DNA from: SXXZ01 sp041177965
GTDB lineage: Bacteria; Verrucomicrobiota; Verrucomicrobiia; Limisphaerales; UBA9464
DNA length: 64,000 bases
Direction: 5' to 3'
Assembly (NCBI GenBank): GCA_041177965.1
Contig: JBEGWF010000108.1
Coordinates: 1 to 64,000, forward strand
Of the stretch, positions 25,961 to 33,958 are shown piece by piece. The number at the start of each line of letters is the position of its first letter. Within the stretch, counting starts at the first letter, position 1. A program made the position numbers and the translations under genes. The notes under the pieces were generated by a model that saw only the letters and a program-made list of their open reading frames with translations, searched no databases and was not told the DNA's origin.

Positions 25961-27361
25961 TCAGTCGTGGATCGCCGGGTCCTCGCTCTCGGTCTTCAGG
26001 GCCTCGAAGATCCTCTCGAGACGGCTGCTGCGGGAGGCCTTGGCCAGGACGCAGTCGCCGGGACGAAGCACCGGCCGCAGGGCCGGGATCGCGCTCTCGA
26101 CATCGGGGAACTGCAGCAGGCCCGGCATGCCCCGCGCCCCGAGCGCCGTGTGTGTGGCGGACCGGCCCACGCAGACCAGCAGATCGATGCCCAGGCGTCG
26201 GGCGGCCGCCCCGACCTCGCGGTGGGCCTCGGCGGTGTGCTCGCCCAGTTCCGCCATGTCGCCCAGGACCGCGACACGGCGACCGGCGCAGGGGAGGTCG
26301 CGAAGCGTCTGGAGAGAGGCCAGCGTGGAGTCGGCGTTGGCGTTGTAGGTGTCGTCGAGCCACCGGATCCCGCGCCGCTCCGACCATTGGAGTCGCTGCT
26401 TGGCACCCCTGAAGCGGGCCAACGCCTCCCGGGCGGCATCGGGTGCGACTCCCAGTTCGGCCGCGGCCGCCAGGGCCAGGACGGCATTCGACACCATGTG
26501 ACGGCCGGGTACCCCGATCGCGAAGCGACCCCGCCAGCCGGGATCCGGGGCCGAGACCTCGAACCGGGTGGAATCCCAGCCCGCCTCGACGATGCGCACG
26601 CTCCAATCGTTGCCCGGTCCGAACCCGGCCCGGATCACCCGCGCGCGGGTGCGGGCGGCGATGGCCCCGGTGGCCTCGATGTCGCCATTGACGAAGAGGA
26701 TGCCGTCCTCCGGAAGGTTCTCGCCCAGTGCGCTCTCCTCCTCGATGACGCCCTCCAGTCCACCGAAATGCTCGAGGTGCTCCCGGCCGATCTGGGGCAC
26801 CACCCCGTATCGCGGCGAGATCATGCGCACCAGGGGAGCGAGTTCGCCCGGATGGTTGGTGCCCGCTTCCAGCACGGCGGCCTCGTGCGAGCCGCCGATC
26901 CCGAGCAGGCTCAGCGGCACCCCGATGTCGTTGTTGAAACTGGCCTCCGATCGCAGCGTCCGGAACCGGGTCCCGAGCAGATCGGCGAGCAGTTCCTTGG
27001 TGGTGGTCTTTCCGTTGGAACCGGCCACGCAGACGACGGGCAGCGCGAAGCGGGCCCGGTGGGCGGCCGCCATGGCCCCGAGGGCCTTCCGGGTGTCCGT
27101 GACGGCGACGGCCGGGATGCCCGATGGCAGAGCGCTCAGGCGGTCCTTGGCGATGAGCGCCGCCGCGGCCGACCGCATCGCGTGTTGCCCGAGAAACTCA
27201 TGCCCGTCGAAACGTTCACCGCGAAGGGCCACGAACAGTTGTCCCGCCCGGAGCGTCCGCGAGTCGGTGCAGACGCCTTGGAAGGTCACGGCGCCCGCCG
27301 TGGGCGGGTGCAGTTCACCTCCGGTCTGCAGGGCGATCGACTGGAGCGTGGGGCGGTCCAT
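25961..27361 (-). CDS. murF: UDP-MurNAc-tripeptide--D-Ala-D-Ala ligase
   Basis: MurF adds D-Ala-D-Ala to the UDP-MurNAc tripeptide with ATP. The 466-residue product shows the full Mur-ligase order: N-terminal substrate domain with CTDSRTLRAGQLFVALRG, the P-loop AGSNGKTTT at about 113-121, the ASFNNDIGVPLSLL segment, LEAGTNHPGE, the IGREHLEHFG metal site, the LDDTYNANADST motif of the C-terminal domain and VLGDMAELGEH. In contrast to the MurE-like protein two genes upstream, every catalytic motif is intact. The start codon shares one base with the SIMPL gene stop. Confidence 0.96.
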   Translation of the reverse strand: MDRPTLQSIALQTGGELHPPTAGAVTFQGVCTDSRTLRAGQLFVALRGERFDGHEFLGQHAMRSAAAALIAKDRLSALPSGIPAVAVTDTRKALGAMAAAHRARFALPVVCVAGSNGKTTTKELLADLLGTRFRTLRSEASFNNDIGVPLSLLGIGGSHEAAVLEAGTNHPGELAPLVRMISPRYGVVPQIGREHLEHFGGLEGVIEEESALGENLPEDGILFVNGDIEATGAIAARTRARVIRAGFGPGNDWSVRIVEAGWDSTRFEVSAPDPGWRGRFAIGVPGRHMVSNAVLALAAAAELGVAPDAAREALARFRGAKQRLQWSERRGIRWLDDTYNANADSTLASLQTLRDLPCAGRRVAVLGDMAELGEHTAEAHREVGAAARRLGIDLLVCVGRSATHTALGARGMPGLLQFPDVESAIPALRPVLRPGDCVLAKASRSSRLERIFEALKTESEDPAIHD

Positions 27362-28113
27362 CAGTCGAGGGCGTAGGTGGCGTTGACCACCGCGGTGACG
27401 GTCTTCTCGCGGGAGGTGGTGTCGTTCATCCCGTCCCAGGCGTTCTGGGTGGAATACAGGGGCGTGATCTGGAACACCCCCATCCTGGCCGAGCGCATCC
27501 GTGAGATCCTGCGGCCGCCCTGCGAGACGATCTGCTCGGCCCTCGCCCGGGCGTCGCGGGCGGCATCGGCCAGCATCTCGATCTTGGCCTCGCCGGCCTT
27601 CGTCCAGATGAACTGCGGCGCCGACGCGGTGAATTCGATGCCCTGATCGACCAGACGCGAAGCCTGGCCGCCCATCGCGAGCACCGTGTCGATGTCGCCC
27701 GAGCGCACCTCGATCGTCCGGCCCAACCGGAACCGGGTCGTGGGGCTGGCGGTTTCTCCGTCGGCCTCGCCCTGGGACTTGCCGCCTCTGACCTGGATCC
27801 GCTGGATGGCGATGGGGTGGAACTGGGCGTTGGTGATCCCCTGGGAGGCGAGGAACTCCCGCACGGTGGTCTCCTGTCCGGTCAGGAGGCCCTGGGCTCC
27901 GAGGAGCGTGGGGTCCTCGACCGTGATCGAACCCTGCCACACGATGAGATCGGCGCTGACATTCCTTCGGGACGATCCGGTCACGCCGACCGACTCCGCA
28001 TCGGCCACCTTGAGCCAGGTGCGCGTCATCAGGGTGGTGGAGGCGACCAGTCCCGCCGCGAGGAACAGGCCGGCGACCACGCCGAGGAGATGGGGTTTGG
28101 GCAGCGTCGTCAT
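27361..28113 (-). CDS. SIMPL-domain (DUF541/YggE-like) protein
   Basis: A 250-residue protein with one N-terminal hydrophobic segment (about residues 8-26), followed by a SIMPL domain at about 45-248. The family pattern is seen in GVTGSSRRNVSADLIVW, the long helix with ATVREFLASQGI-like spacing, TTRFRLGRTIEVRSGDID, and the late ARDARARAEQIVSQGGRRISRM helix followed by a C-terminal strand VTAVVNATYALD. SIMPL proteins are periplasmic or membrane-anchored oligomers of uncertain function, linked to oxidative stress in E. coli (YggE). Finding it between murE-like and murF is unexpected. It starts with an ATGA overlap on the murE-like stop. Confidence 0.85.
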   Translation of the reverse strand: MTTLPKPHLLGVVAGLFLAAGLVASTTLMTRTWLKVADAESVGVTGSSRRNVSADLIVWQGSITVEDPTLLGAQGLLTGQETTVREFLASQGITNAQFHPIAIQRIQVRGGKSQGEADGETASPTTRFRLGRTIEVRSGDIDTVLAMGGQASRLVDQGIEFTASAPQFIWTKAGEAKIEMLADAARDARARAEQIVSQGGRRISRMRSARMGVFQITPLYSTQNAWDGMNDTTSREKTVTAVVNATYALD

Positions 28114-29303
28114 AGCGAATCCCCGACCCATCCCCGCGTGGCCAACGCCTCCCGGGCGTGAAGGCGGTCGTCCCACGGGACGACCGATGCACCGACCTCC
28201 TGGATCGGGCGTGCGCCCTTGCCCACGATCAGCACCAGGTCGTCGGTGCGGGCCCGGCGGATCGCCGTCCGGATCGCCTCGTTGCGGTCGACCAGCCCGA
28301 GGGCTCCTCCTCCGTGGCCGCGCTGGAGGTCGGCCACGATCGCCGCAGGCGGCGTGTGCCGCGGATTGTCGCTGGTGAAGATCACCTCGTCGGCCGCCCC
28401 GGCCGCGGCCCCGAGCGCCAGACGCTCCGCCCCGGTGGAACCGCCATGGATGCCGGCCACGAGGAGGATGCGGCGTCCGGTCAACGAGCGCGCCTCGAGA
28501 AGCAGTTCAGCGAGTTCCATGGCCCCGGCGGCCCGGTCGACGAAGACCCCGAAGGGTTGGCCGGCGTTGACGGGTTCGAGCAGCCCTGCGGGCGGATCGA
28601 TCAATGGGAGGGCCGCCATGGCACGGGCAGTTTGGCAGCCGGAATGGAGCACCCTGTTGAGTGCGATCTCGAGGGCCCGGAGATTCGAGGATCCCACCAG
28701 CGGAAGGTGGGTCGTCCGAGGGGGCGCTTCGTCGCTGAGGAGTTGCAGTCGGGTGCCGCGCCAGTGCAGCGCCTGCACCCCGATCCGGACCCGGGTCGAC
28801 GGGGCCGGATGGAGGATCGACCGGGGAACGACGCCTCCGAGCAGGTCGCGGATCTCGGAATCCTCCTCCACCACCAGACAATCCCCACCCCAGCGGACAT
28901 GGGTGGCGAGCAGGCGTTCCCACTCGCGGGACTCGCCGCGTGTGGGGCGTTGGGGAAAGAGCCGCCCCGCGATCAACCCGCCTTCGGGCGTGAGCAGCGC
29001 CGGTCGCCTCCCGGCCTGTTCGAGCAGGCCGTGGGTGAATGCGGCGGTGGCCGCCGAGATCCGTCCGCTGCATGGGATCCGGCACAGTTCGAGCCGCATC
29101 AGCGGATGCTCCTGGAGCGGCTTCCCGGGACGTCTTCCGGGGGATTCGGAAGCCGTGCAGGCCGGAGCGGGAGGTGTCGCGCTTCGGGGCATGCGGCTAC
29201 CGGCGGTTCCCCGGGCGGCCCCCGGCTGACGGAAGGTCGCGATGGACCGGGCCGGACCGGAGATCCGTTCGGGCTTCTGGAGGAGGGGGTCCGCGGTCGG
29301 CAT
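28110..29303 (-). CDS. MurE-like degenerate Mur ligase
   Basis: This gene occupies the murE position between ftsI and murF. The 397-residue product (or 329 if translation starts at the ATG at 29099) aligns with the central and C-terminal parts of MurE. Retained features are PLVGSSNLRALEIAL at 201-215 (MurE: LxGxFNxxNxLAA), SDNPRHTPP at 311-319 with the DNPR motif that reads meso-diaminopimelate in MurE, VDRNEAIRTAI at 338-348, LIVGKG at 358-363 and WDDRLHAREAL at 377-387. Lost features are the P-loop (GTNGKTT is replaced by PCSGRISAA at 77-85), the KR and GGDRD segment (GIHGGSTGAER), YAHTPD (RAAGAME) and the N-terminal substrate domain; residues 1-68 are low-complexity. Catalysis is therefore unlikely; a regulatory or scaffolding role is possible. 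Confidence 0.75.
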   Translation of the reverse strand: MPTADPLLQKPERISGPARSIATFRQPGAARGTAGSRMPRSATPPAPACTASESPGRRPGKPLQEHPLMRLELCRIPCSGRISAATAAFTHGLLEQAGRRPALLTPEGGLIAGRLFPQRPTRGESREWERLLATHVRWGGDCLVVEEDSEIRDLLGGVVPRSILHPAPSTRVRIGVQALHWRGTRLQLLSDEAPPRTTHLPLVGSSNLRALEIALNRVLHSGCQTARAMAALPLIDPPAGLLEPVNAGQPFGVFVDRAAGAMELAELLLEARSLTGRRILLVAGIHGGSTGAERLALGAAAGAADEVIFTSDNPRHTPPAAIVADLQRGHGGGALGLVDRNEAIRTAIRRARTDDLVLIVGKGARPIQEVGASVVPWDDRLHAREALATRGWVGDSL

Positions 29304-29305
29304 GT

Positions 29306-31471
29306 TCAGTGGCGCGGTGAGGATCCGGACCCGGCGGCGATGGCGTTCACCGTGGCGGTGGGCGAGGGGGGGATGGTCAGGTAGCTGGCCGTCTCCCGGA
29401 CGATCTCCTTGAAGACCGGCACGCAGGCCGCGCCATAGGCGGCCCGGCCGTCGCTGCCCGTGGGTTCATCGGCGCAGACCAGCAGGCAGATCTGGGGGTT
29501 CTCGGCCGGCAGGAACCCCACGAAGGTGCTGAAATGCGCCGTGACGCCCGCGGCCATGTGGGCCTGGGTCATCTTGTTGGCCGTGCCGGTCTTGCCGGCG
29601 ACCGTGTAGTCGTCGAGCGCGGCGTCCTTGCCGGTGCCCTTGGGTCCGACCACGGCCGTCATGAGTTGGACCATGTGCCGTGCGGTCTCGGACCGGACGA
29701 CCCGTCCGACCTGGCGCGGGGCCATGCTCCGGATCACGCCGCCATCGGGCGTCTCCACCGATTTCACCAGCAACGGTTCCATCAGGATCCCGTCATTGGC
29801 CACGGCGGCGTATGCCATGGCGACCTGGAGCGGGGTGGTGTAGATGCCGTACCCGTAGGAGAGGATCAGTTGCGTTCCCAGCCCGTCCCACGCCGGGATC
29901 CGCGGGTTGGGCTCGCCCCCGCACAGGATGCCGGTGCGCCGCAGGAATCCGAAGGCATCCGCGTATCTGACCAGTGCCGTGCCCCGGGGTGGCGCCGCGG
30001 GATCCCACAGGGCGTATCCCAGCTTGGCGGCGCCGACGTTGGAGGAGGCCGCGAACGCCTCCTCGATCGTGACGTTGTGGAGCTTGTGGCCCCGGGCGTC
30101 GGCGATGGCCTTGCGGCGTCCGGCGGGCGGGTGCCACGAGCCGCCCTCGCAGTCGATCCGTGAGCTCGGCGAAAGGTGGCGTCCGGGGAGCGCCTCGAAG
30201 GCCGCGGAGTAGGTGACGAGCTTGAAGGTGGAGCCGGGTTCGACCAACTCGGAGACCGCATGGTTGCGCCGGAGCGGTTTGCGGGGACCGGTCGGAGGCC
30301 TTGGGGTCCCGGGTTTGCGGGCCGGCTCGTAGTCCGGGTCGGTGGCATTGGCCAGCGCTAGGATCTCTCCGGTCGACGGACGCACCAGGACGGCCGACAT
30401 CCAGTTGGGCTTCAGGCGGGTCATCCCTTGGCGCAGGGCGTTCTCGGCCACGTACTGGAGGTTCGCGTCGATGGTCAGGCGCACGTTGGCACCGGGTTGC
30501 GGGGCCAGGTCCAACTCGCGGCTGCCCGCCAGTTCGCGGCCCTTCCCTCGCCGCAGGACCGCTTGGCCCGGGACTCCGTGGAGTTCGTCGTCGAACTGCC
30601 GCTCGATGCCGTCGGCCCCGTGGACCTCGGGGGGCAGTTCCCGGGTGCGGACGTGGACCCGCTGGGTCGCGGTGCGGTATTCGACGACGGGGATCGCCCC
30701 GTTGGTCGTCGTTCCGAGCACCGGCGAGGCCAGTTCACCGTGCGGCATGATGCGTCGTTCCACGATCTCCGCAGTGATGCCGTTCTCCCGGACCTCCCTC
30801 AATTGGGGTTGGATCCGCTTCAGGGTGAGGTTGATCTCCCGTTGCCCGCGGGCGATCTCCTTGCGGAACCGATACCTTCCCGGCAGATCCCACCAGGCGA
30901 TGGCGGGGGCGTTGGTCCTGCGTTGGGAGAGCGCGGCCGACGCGGCCCGGAGGCGTTGCTCCTCCGGCGATCGGAACGCCTTGAGGTTGGTCAGCACCCG
31001 TGTCCACTCGGCATGCGTCAGGTTCGAGGCGACCAGGACGCTCTGATTGGTATGGAGCACGTTGACCCACTGGGTGGTGACGCTCCCCGCGGCGTTGGTG
31101 GAGGGCAGTGGTTTCCAGCGAAGTTCCGGCCGCAGGGTCAGCCGCTCCTCCAGCACCCGGGCCGGTATCGACAGCAGCGGGGAGAGCATCGCGGCGAGGT
31201 GGGGCGCCTGGTTGCTGATCACCACCGGATTCCCCCGGAGATTGTAGCTGTATTGGGAGTAGACCAACCGCTCGCCCCTGCGGTCGAGCAGTTCACCGCG
31301 AGGCGCGGGGATGTAGGTGGTGCGCGCGGGGGCTCCGCCGAGCGTGTAGCGGGGCGAGTCCGGCCGGACACCCTGGATGTAGATCAACCGACCCGCCAGG
31401 GCCGCGAACACGGCGCACGAGATCACCGTGAGTCCGGCGAGCGTCCTGTCGGGAGCGGAGGGTCTGCTCAT
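29306..31471 (-). CDS. ftsI: Septal peptidoglycan transpeptidase (PBP3/FtsI type)
   Basis: A class B penicillin-binding protein of 721 residues that cross-links septal peptidoglycan with FtsW. It has a short cytoplasmic N-terminus and one membrane segment (about residues 10-30), the dimerisation/pedestal region starting RGELLDRRGERLVYS, and a C-terminal transpeptidase with the catalytic SxxK in EPGSTFKLV, SxN in ASSNVGAAKLG and KTG in AGKTGTANK. A 200-residue insertion-rich pedestal makes it longer than E. coli FtsI (588 residues). No PASTA domain is seen. The identity as FtsI and not PBP2 rests on the place behind ftsL; the mrdA gene is at 46249. Confidence 0.95.
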   Translation of the reverse strand: MSRPSAPDRTLAGLTVISCAVFAALAGRLIYIQGVRPDSPRYTLGGAPARTTYIPAPRGELLDRRGERLVYSQYSYNLRGNPVVISNQAPHLAAMLSPLLSIPARVLEERLTLRPELRWKPLPSTNAAGSVTTQWVNVLHTNQSVLVASNLTHAEWTRVLTNLKAFRSPEEQRLRAASAALSQRRTNAPAIAWWDLPGRYRFRKEIARGQREINLTLKRIQPQLREVRENGITAEIVERRIMPHGELASPVLGTTTNGAIPVVEYRTATQRVHVRTRELPPEVHGADGIERQFDDELHGVPGQAVLRRGKGRELAGSRELDLAPQPGANVRLTIDANLQYVAENALRQGMTRLKPNWMSAVLVRPSTGEILALANATDPDYEPARKPGTPRPPTGPRKPLRRNHAVSELVEPGSTFKLVTYSAAFEALPGRHLSPSSRIDCEGGSWHPPAGRRKAIADARGHKLHNVTIEEAFAASSNVGAAKLGYALWDPAAPPRGTALVRYADAFGFLRRTGILCGGEPNPRIPAWDGLGTQLILSYGYGIYTTPLQVAMAYAAVANDGILMEPLLVKSVETPDGGVIRSMAPRQVGRVVRSETARHMVQLMTAVVGPKGTGKDAALDDYTVAGKTGTANKMTQAHMAAGVTAHFSTFVGFLPAENPQICLLVCADEPTGSDGRAAYGAACVPVFKEIVRETASYLTIPPSPTATVNAIAAGSGSSPRH

Positions 31472-31478
31472 GGCGGTT

Positions 31479-31868
31479 TCAGTTGGGGATGGCCGCCAAC
31501 GGCGGGGCGGGAGCCGTCGGTCGGGGCGGGATCCTGGCCAACTCCGTCGCCGGTGCGGACGGACCGCCGTGGTTCGTGACGTGGACGACCTGGCGGTAGG
31601 CGATGTTGGTGAGCCCCAGTCCGAGTTCCTGGATGCGTCGCATCAACGCCGGGCGTGTCAGCAACCGCTCGATCTCCTGCTGGTTCCTGCCGATGGAGCG
31701 CTCCAAGCCCGTGCATTGCGTTCGGATCTGGGAGATCTGATCCTGCAGTCGCTGATGGGCCCGGCTCTGCAGGATCCAGAGGAATCCCAGGATGCCGATC
31801 AACGCCGATCCCGCGAGGGCGCGCAGGATGGTGCCCAGCCTGATCTCGGATCTGTTCCGTGCGCTCAT
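31479..31868 (-). CDS. ftsL: FtsL-like cell division protein
   Basis: A 129-residue bitopic protein: a basic N-terminus, one membrane segment at about residues 14-32 (LRALAGSALIGILGFLWIL), then a coiled coil at about 36-75 (RAHQRLQDQISQIRTQC and onward) and a proline-rich end. Size, topology and position between rsmH and ftsI match FtsL, whose sequence is poorly conserved in all phyla. The call is therefore mainly positional. It begins with an ATGA overlap on rsmH and stops seven bases before ftsI. Confidence 0.75.
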   Translation of the reverse strand: MSARNRSEIRLGTILRALAGSALIGILGFLWILQSRAHQRLQDQISQIRTQCTGLERSIGRNQQEIERLLTRPALMRRIQELGLGLTNIAYRQVVHVTNHGGPSAPATELARIPPRPTAPAPPLAAIPN

Positions 31869-32824
31869 GATCGGGGTAGACGTTCAAGCACCCGCAGTCG
31901 TGCGCTGCGGGCTCTGGGGTTGGCCCCGAGTTCGGTTTCGGAGGCGACGAGGCCCTTGCGGAACAGTTCCCGTCCGCGGGGCGAACGGGGGCGACGCAGG
32001 TGCGGATGGTCCACGGGACCGTCGAAATCGTAGTCCCGCGATTCGCGCCGCATGAAGTCCTTCACCAGGCGATCCTCGAGGGAATGGAAACTGATGACCG
32101 CGAGCCGGCCGCCCGGGGCAAGGAGAGGGAAGGCCCGCTCGAGCCCCTCCTCCACCGAGGTCAGTTCGCCGTTGGTGGCGATCCTCAGCGCCTGGAAGCA
32201 GCGCGTGGCCGGATGCGTGGGGGCCCCCCGCCGTGGGCAGATCCGTTCGATGAAGTCGGCCAGTTGCCCGGTCGTCGTGAAGGGGCGTTGCCGTCGCTCC
32301 TCGGCGATGGCCCTCGCGATCCTGCGCGACTGACGCTCCTCACCCCACTTCCAGAACAGATCGGCCAGCGCCTCCGCGGGCAGTCCGTTGACGAGGTCGG
32401 CCGCCGTGGGAGCGGTCCCGGACGGGTCCATGCGCATGTCCAGGGGTCCGTCCTTCTGGAAGGAGAACCCGCGTCCGGGAGTGTCGAGTTGATGACTGCT
32501 GACACCGAGGTCGAGGACGATGCCGTCGAGGGAACCGGGGGCGGCCCATTGGTCCGCCTCCTTGAAGTCGCAATGGTGCGTCTCGAACCTGCCTGCGAAC
32601 CGGCCGAGGCGTTCGCCGGCGGCCGCGAGGGCCTCCGGGTCCCGGTCGCAGCCGATGAGGGTCCCGTCGGGCGAGCTCGCCTCGAGGATCGCCGCCGCAT
32701 GGCCGCCACCCCCCAGGGTGCCGTCCAGGTATCGTCCGTGAGGCTTGGGTTGGAGGGCGGTCACCACTTCGTTCAGCAGGACAGATTGGTGTGAAAACTG
32801 GGACACGCGGCGGGGGCCGTTCAC
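31865..32824 (-). CDS. rsmH: 16S rRNA (cytosine1402-N4)-methyltransferase
   Basis: RsmH (MraW) methylates C1402 of 16S rRNA in the decoding site with S-adenosylmethionine. The 319-residue protein starts with the typical HQSVLLNEVVTAL, then the SAM site DGTLGGGGHAAAIL at about 34-47, DRDPEAL, DLGVSSHQLD, GFSFQKDGPLDMRMD, and the late CFQALRIATNGEL and VISFHSLEDRLVKDF motifs. The length is normal. It is the standard second gene of dcw clusters but is here separated from mraZ by a 131-residue unknown gene, with ATGA overlaps on both sides. Confidence 0.97.
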   Translation of the reverse strand: MNGPRRVSQFSHQSVLLNEVVTALQPKPHGRYLDGTLGGGGHAAAILEASSPDGTLIGCDRDPEALAAAGERLGRFAGRFETHHCDFKEADQWAAPGSLDGIVLDLGVSSHQLDTPGRGFSFQKDGPLDMRMDPSGTAPTAADLVNGLPAEALADLFWKWGEERQSRRIARAIAEERRQRPFTTTGQLADFIERICPRRGAPTHPATRCFQALRIATNGELTSVEEGLERAFPLLAPGGRLAVISFHSLEDRLVKDFMRRESRDYDFDGPVDHPHLRRPRSPRGRELFRKGLVASETELGANPRARSARLRVLERLPRS

Positions 32825-33216
32825 TCCCGGGCAACCAGCCTGCGGGTCAGGGGTGCACGGTTCCGCAGGCGGTTCACGGCGAGTTCTGGGTCGTGGGTGC
32901 CACCGGCACCCGGGGGGCGGGTCTCGTGGAGCAGGCGGCCTTCGCGCCGCCGGCGCACCAGTTCGACATCGTCCTCGAGGAGGTCGTTCCGGACCGGCGT
33001 CGCGGCCGGCAACCGCAATTCCTCCTGAACGAGGTCGCGCGGCGTCGAGCGACGGTTCTCGAACGAGAGGAAGCGGCGGGCCAGCGTCTCCGGGAGCGCC
33101 TTGACGCTGCCGAGCGGCACGCCGCCGCGACCCGGGCCCAGGGAACCTGTCGCGGAGGACACGGGGTTGGCCGTGGAGAACCAGGAGCGCGGGTTGAACA
33201 GTGCCGGCAGCTTCAT
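32821..33216 (-). CDS. Unknown gene between mraZ and rsmH
   Basis: A 131-residue product that starts MKLPALFNPRSWFSTANP, has a glycine-rich stretch at about 25-38, and then a charged helical region at about 40-95 (LPETLARRFLSFENRRSTPRDLVQEELRLP). The C-terminus is arginine-rich. No membrane segment or known family was recognised. Both ends form ATGA overlaps, with the mraZ stop upstream and the rsmH start downstream, so it is very likely translated. It may be a lineage-specific division or regulatory factor, but no function can be assigned. Confidence 0.75.
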   Translation of the reverse strand: MKLPALFNPRSWFSTANPVSSATGSLGPGRGGVPLGSVKALPETLARRFLSFENRRSTPRDLVQEELRLPAATPVRNDLLEDDVELVRRRREGRLLHETRPPGAGGTHDPELAVNRLRNRAPLTRRLVARE

Positions 33217-33725
33217 GTGTTTTGCGGGGTCTGGGCCTTCTTGATGAGCTTCTCGGAGAAGCGGGCCGTCTCGTAGGCCTCCGGGTTCCACAGTTCGAAA
33301 CGGTCGATGCACCCCAGGAAGAGCACGTCCTTGGTCAGCCCGGCCGCCACCCGCATCTCCTCGGGCAGACAGATGCGGCCCGCGCTGTCGAGCTCGAGCT
33401 CGATGATGCGGTCCACGTAATCGTGCCGTTCGGCCATGCGGAGCGGTTCGATGAAGTCTCCCCGGCACAGCGGGTCGACGAACCGGTCGAACTGCTCGGC
33501 CGGGAGCACCATCACGAATTCGGCATCCGAGGTGTGGCGGATCATCACCGCCATGAGGGAAAGGCTGGAGGGGACGTCGGGGCGCCACTTCGCGGGCATC
33601 GGGACCCGTCCCTGGGAGTCCACCTTGTGGGGGTAGCGCCAGGTGAAGCGCGGCCGCGGGACCGCCGCCGGGGCAATCCCAGCGGGACCGGTTCCAGATT
33701 CCGTCATGTCACCTGCGGTGGCCAT
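33213..33725 (-). CDS. mraZ: Transcriptional regulator MraZ
   Basis: MraZ is a ring-forming DNA-binding protein with two AbrB-like SpoVT domains that represses the dcw operon it heads. The 170-residue product carries the first domain at about residues 27-75 (HKVDSQGRVPMPAKWR) and the second at about 105-150 (LDSAGRICLPEEMRVAAGL). An N-terminal extension of about 20 residues precedes the first domain; an internal ATG at 33707 may be the true start. The C-terminal tail is longer than in E. coli (152 residues). Clear copies of the known TGGGN operator repeats were not found upstream. Confidence 0.93.
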   Translation of the reverse strand: MATAGDMTESGTGPAGIAPAAVPRPRFTWRYPHKVDSQGRVPMPAKWRPDVPSSLSLMAVMIRHTSDAEFVMVLPAEQFDRFVDPLCRGDFIEPLRMAERHDYVDRIIELELDSAGRICLPEEMRVAAGLTKDVLFLGCIDRFELWNPEAYETARFSEKLIKKAQTPQNT

Positions 33726-33958
33726 CCTCGGGCGTCAAAAAGATGCGGTTCAACTGCACGGGAAAACCTGCGGTCCCGTGGACCCCTCCTTTGTACAGTA
33801 AGTCTTTCCCTTTATGCAACTAGTCGTTGCTTTTTCTCACTATTATTTATGCGCAGCTTATTCACAGTGGTTTCGGTTCTTAAAAACCCAATGAATACCG
33901 TTAACATCGATCGTGTCTTTGAATCGACAATTCTTGGTGTTTCCCTTTTTCTCCCTCT
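33726..33958. promoter_or_regulatory. AT-rich divergent promoter region for dcw operon and queA
   Basis: This 233-base gap separates the outward-facing mraZ and queA starts. Positions about 33790-33960 are visibly AT-rich against the GC-rich surroundings. A weak minus-strand promoter candidate is TTGCAT (33811-33820 region) with TGTACA 16 bases on. An imperfect palindrome GCAACTAGTCGTTGC at 33816-33830 followed by five T is a possible operator or short terminator. The individual boxes are guesses; that two promoters lie here follows from the gene layout. Confidence 0.6.

Noticed and set aside
28110..29303. Annotating this gene simply as murE
   Set aside because: The ATP-binding loop and substrate domain are missing, so a ligase call would mislead.
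33726..33958. MraZ operator repeats of the TGGGN type
   Set aside because: I looked for spaced direct repeats and did not find convincing copies.
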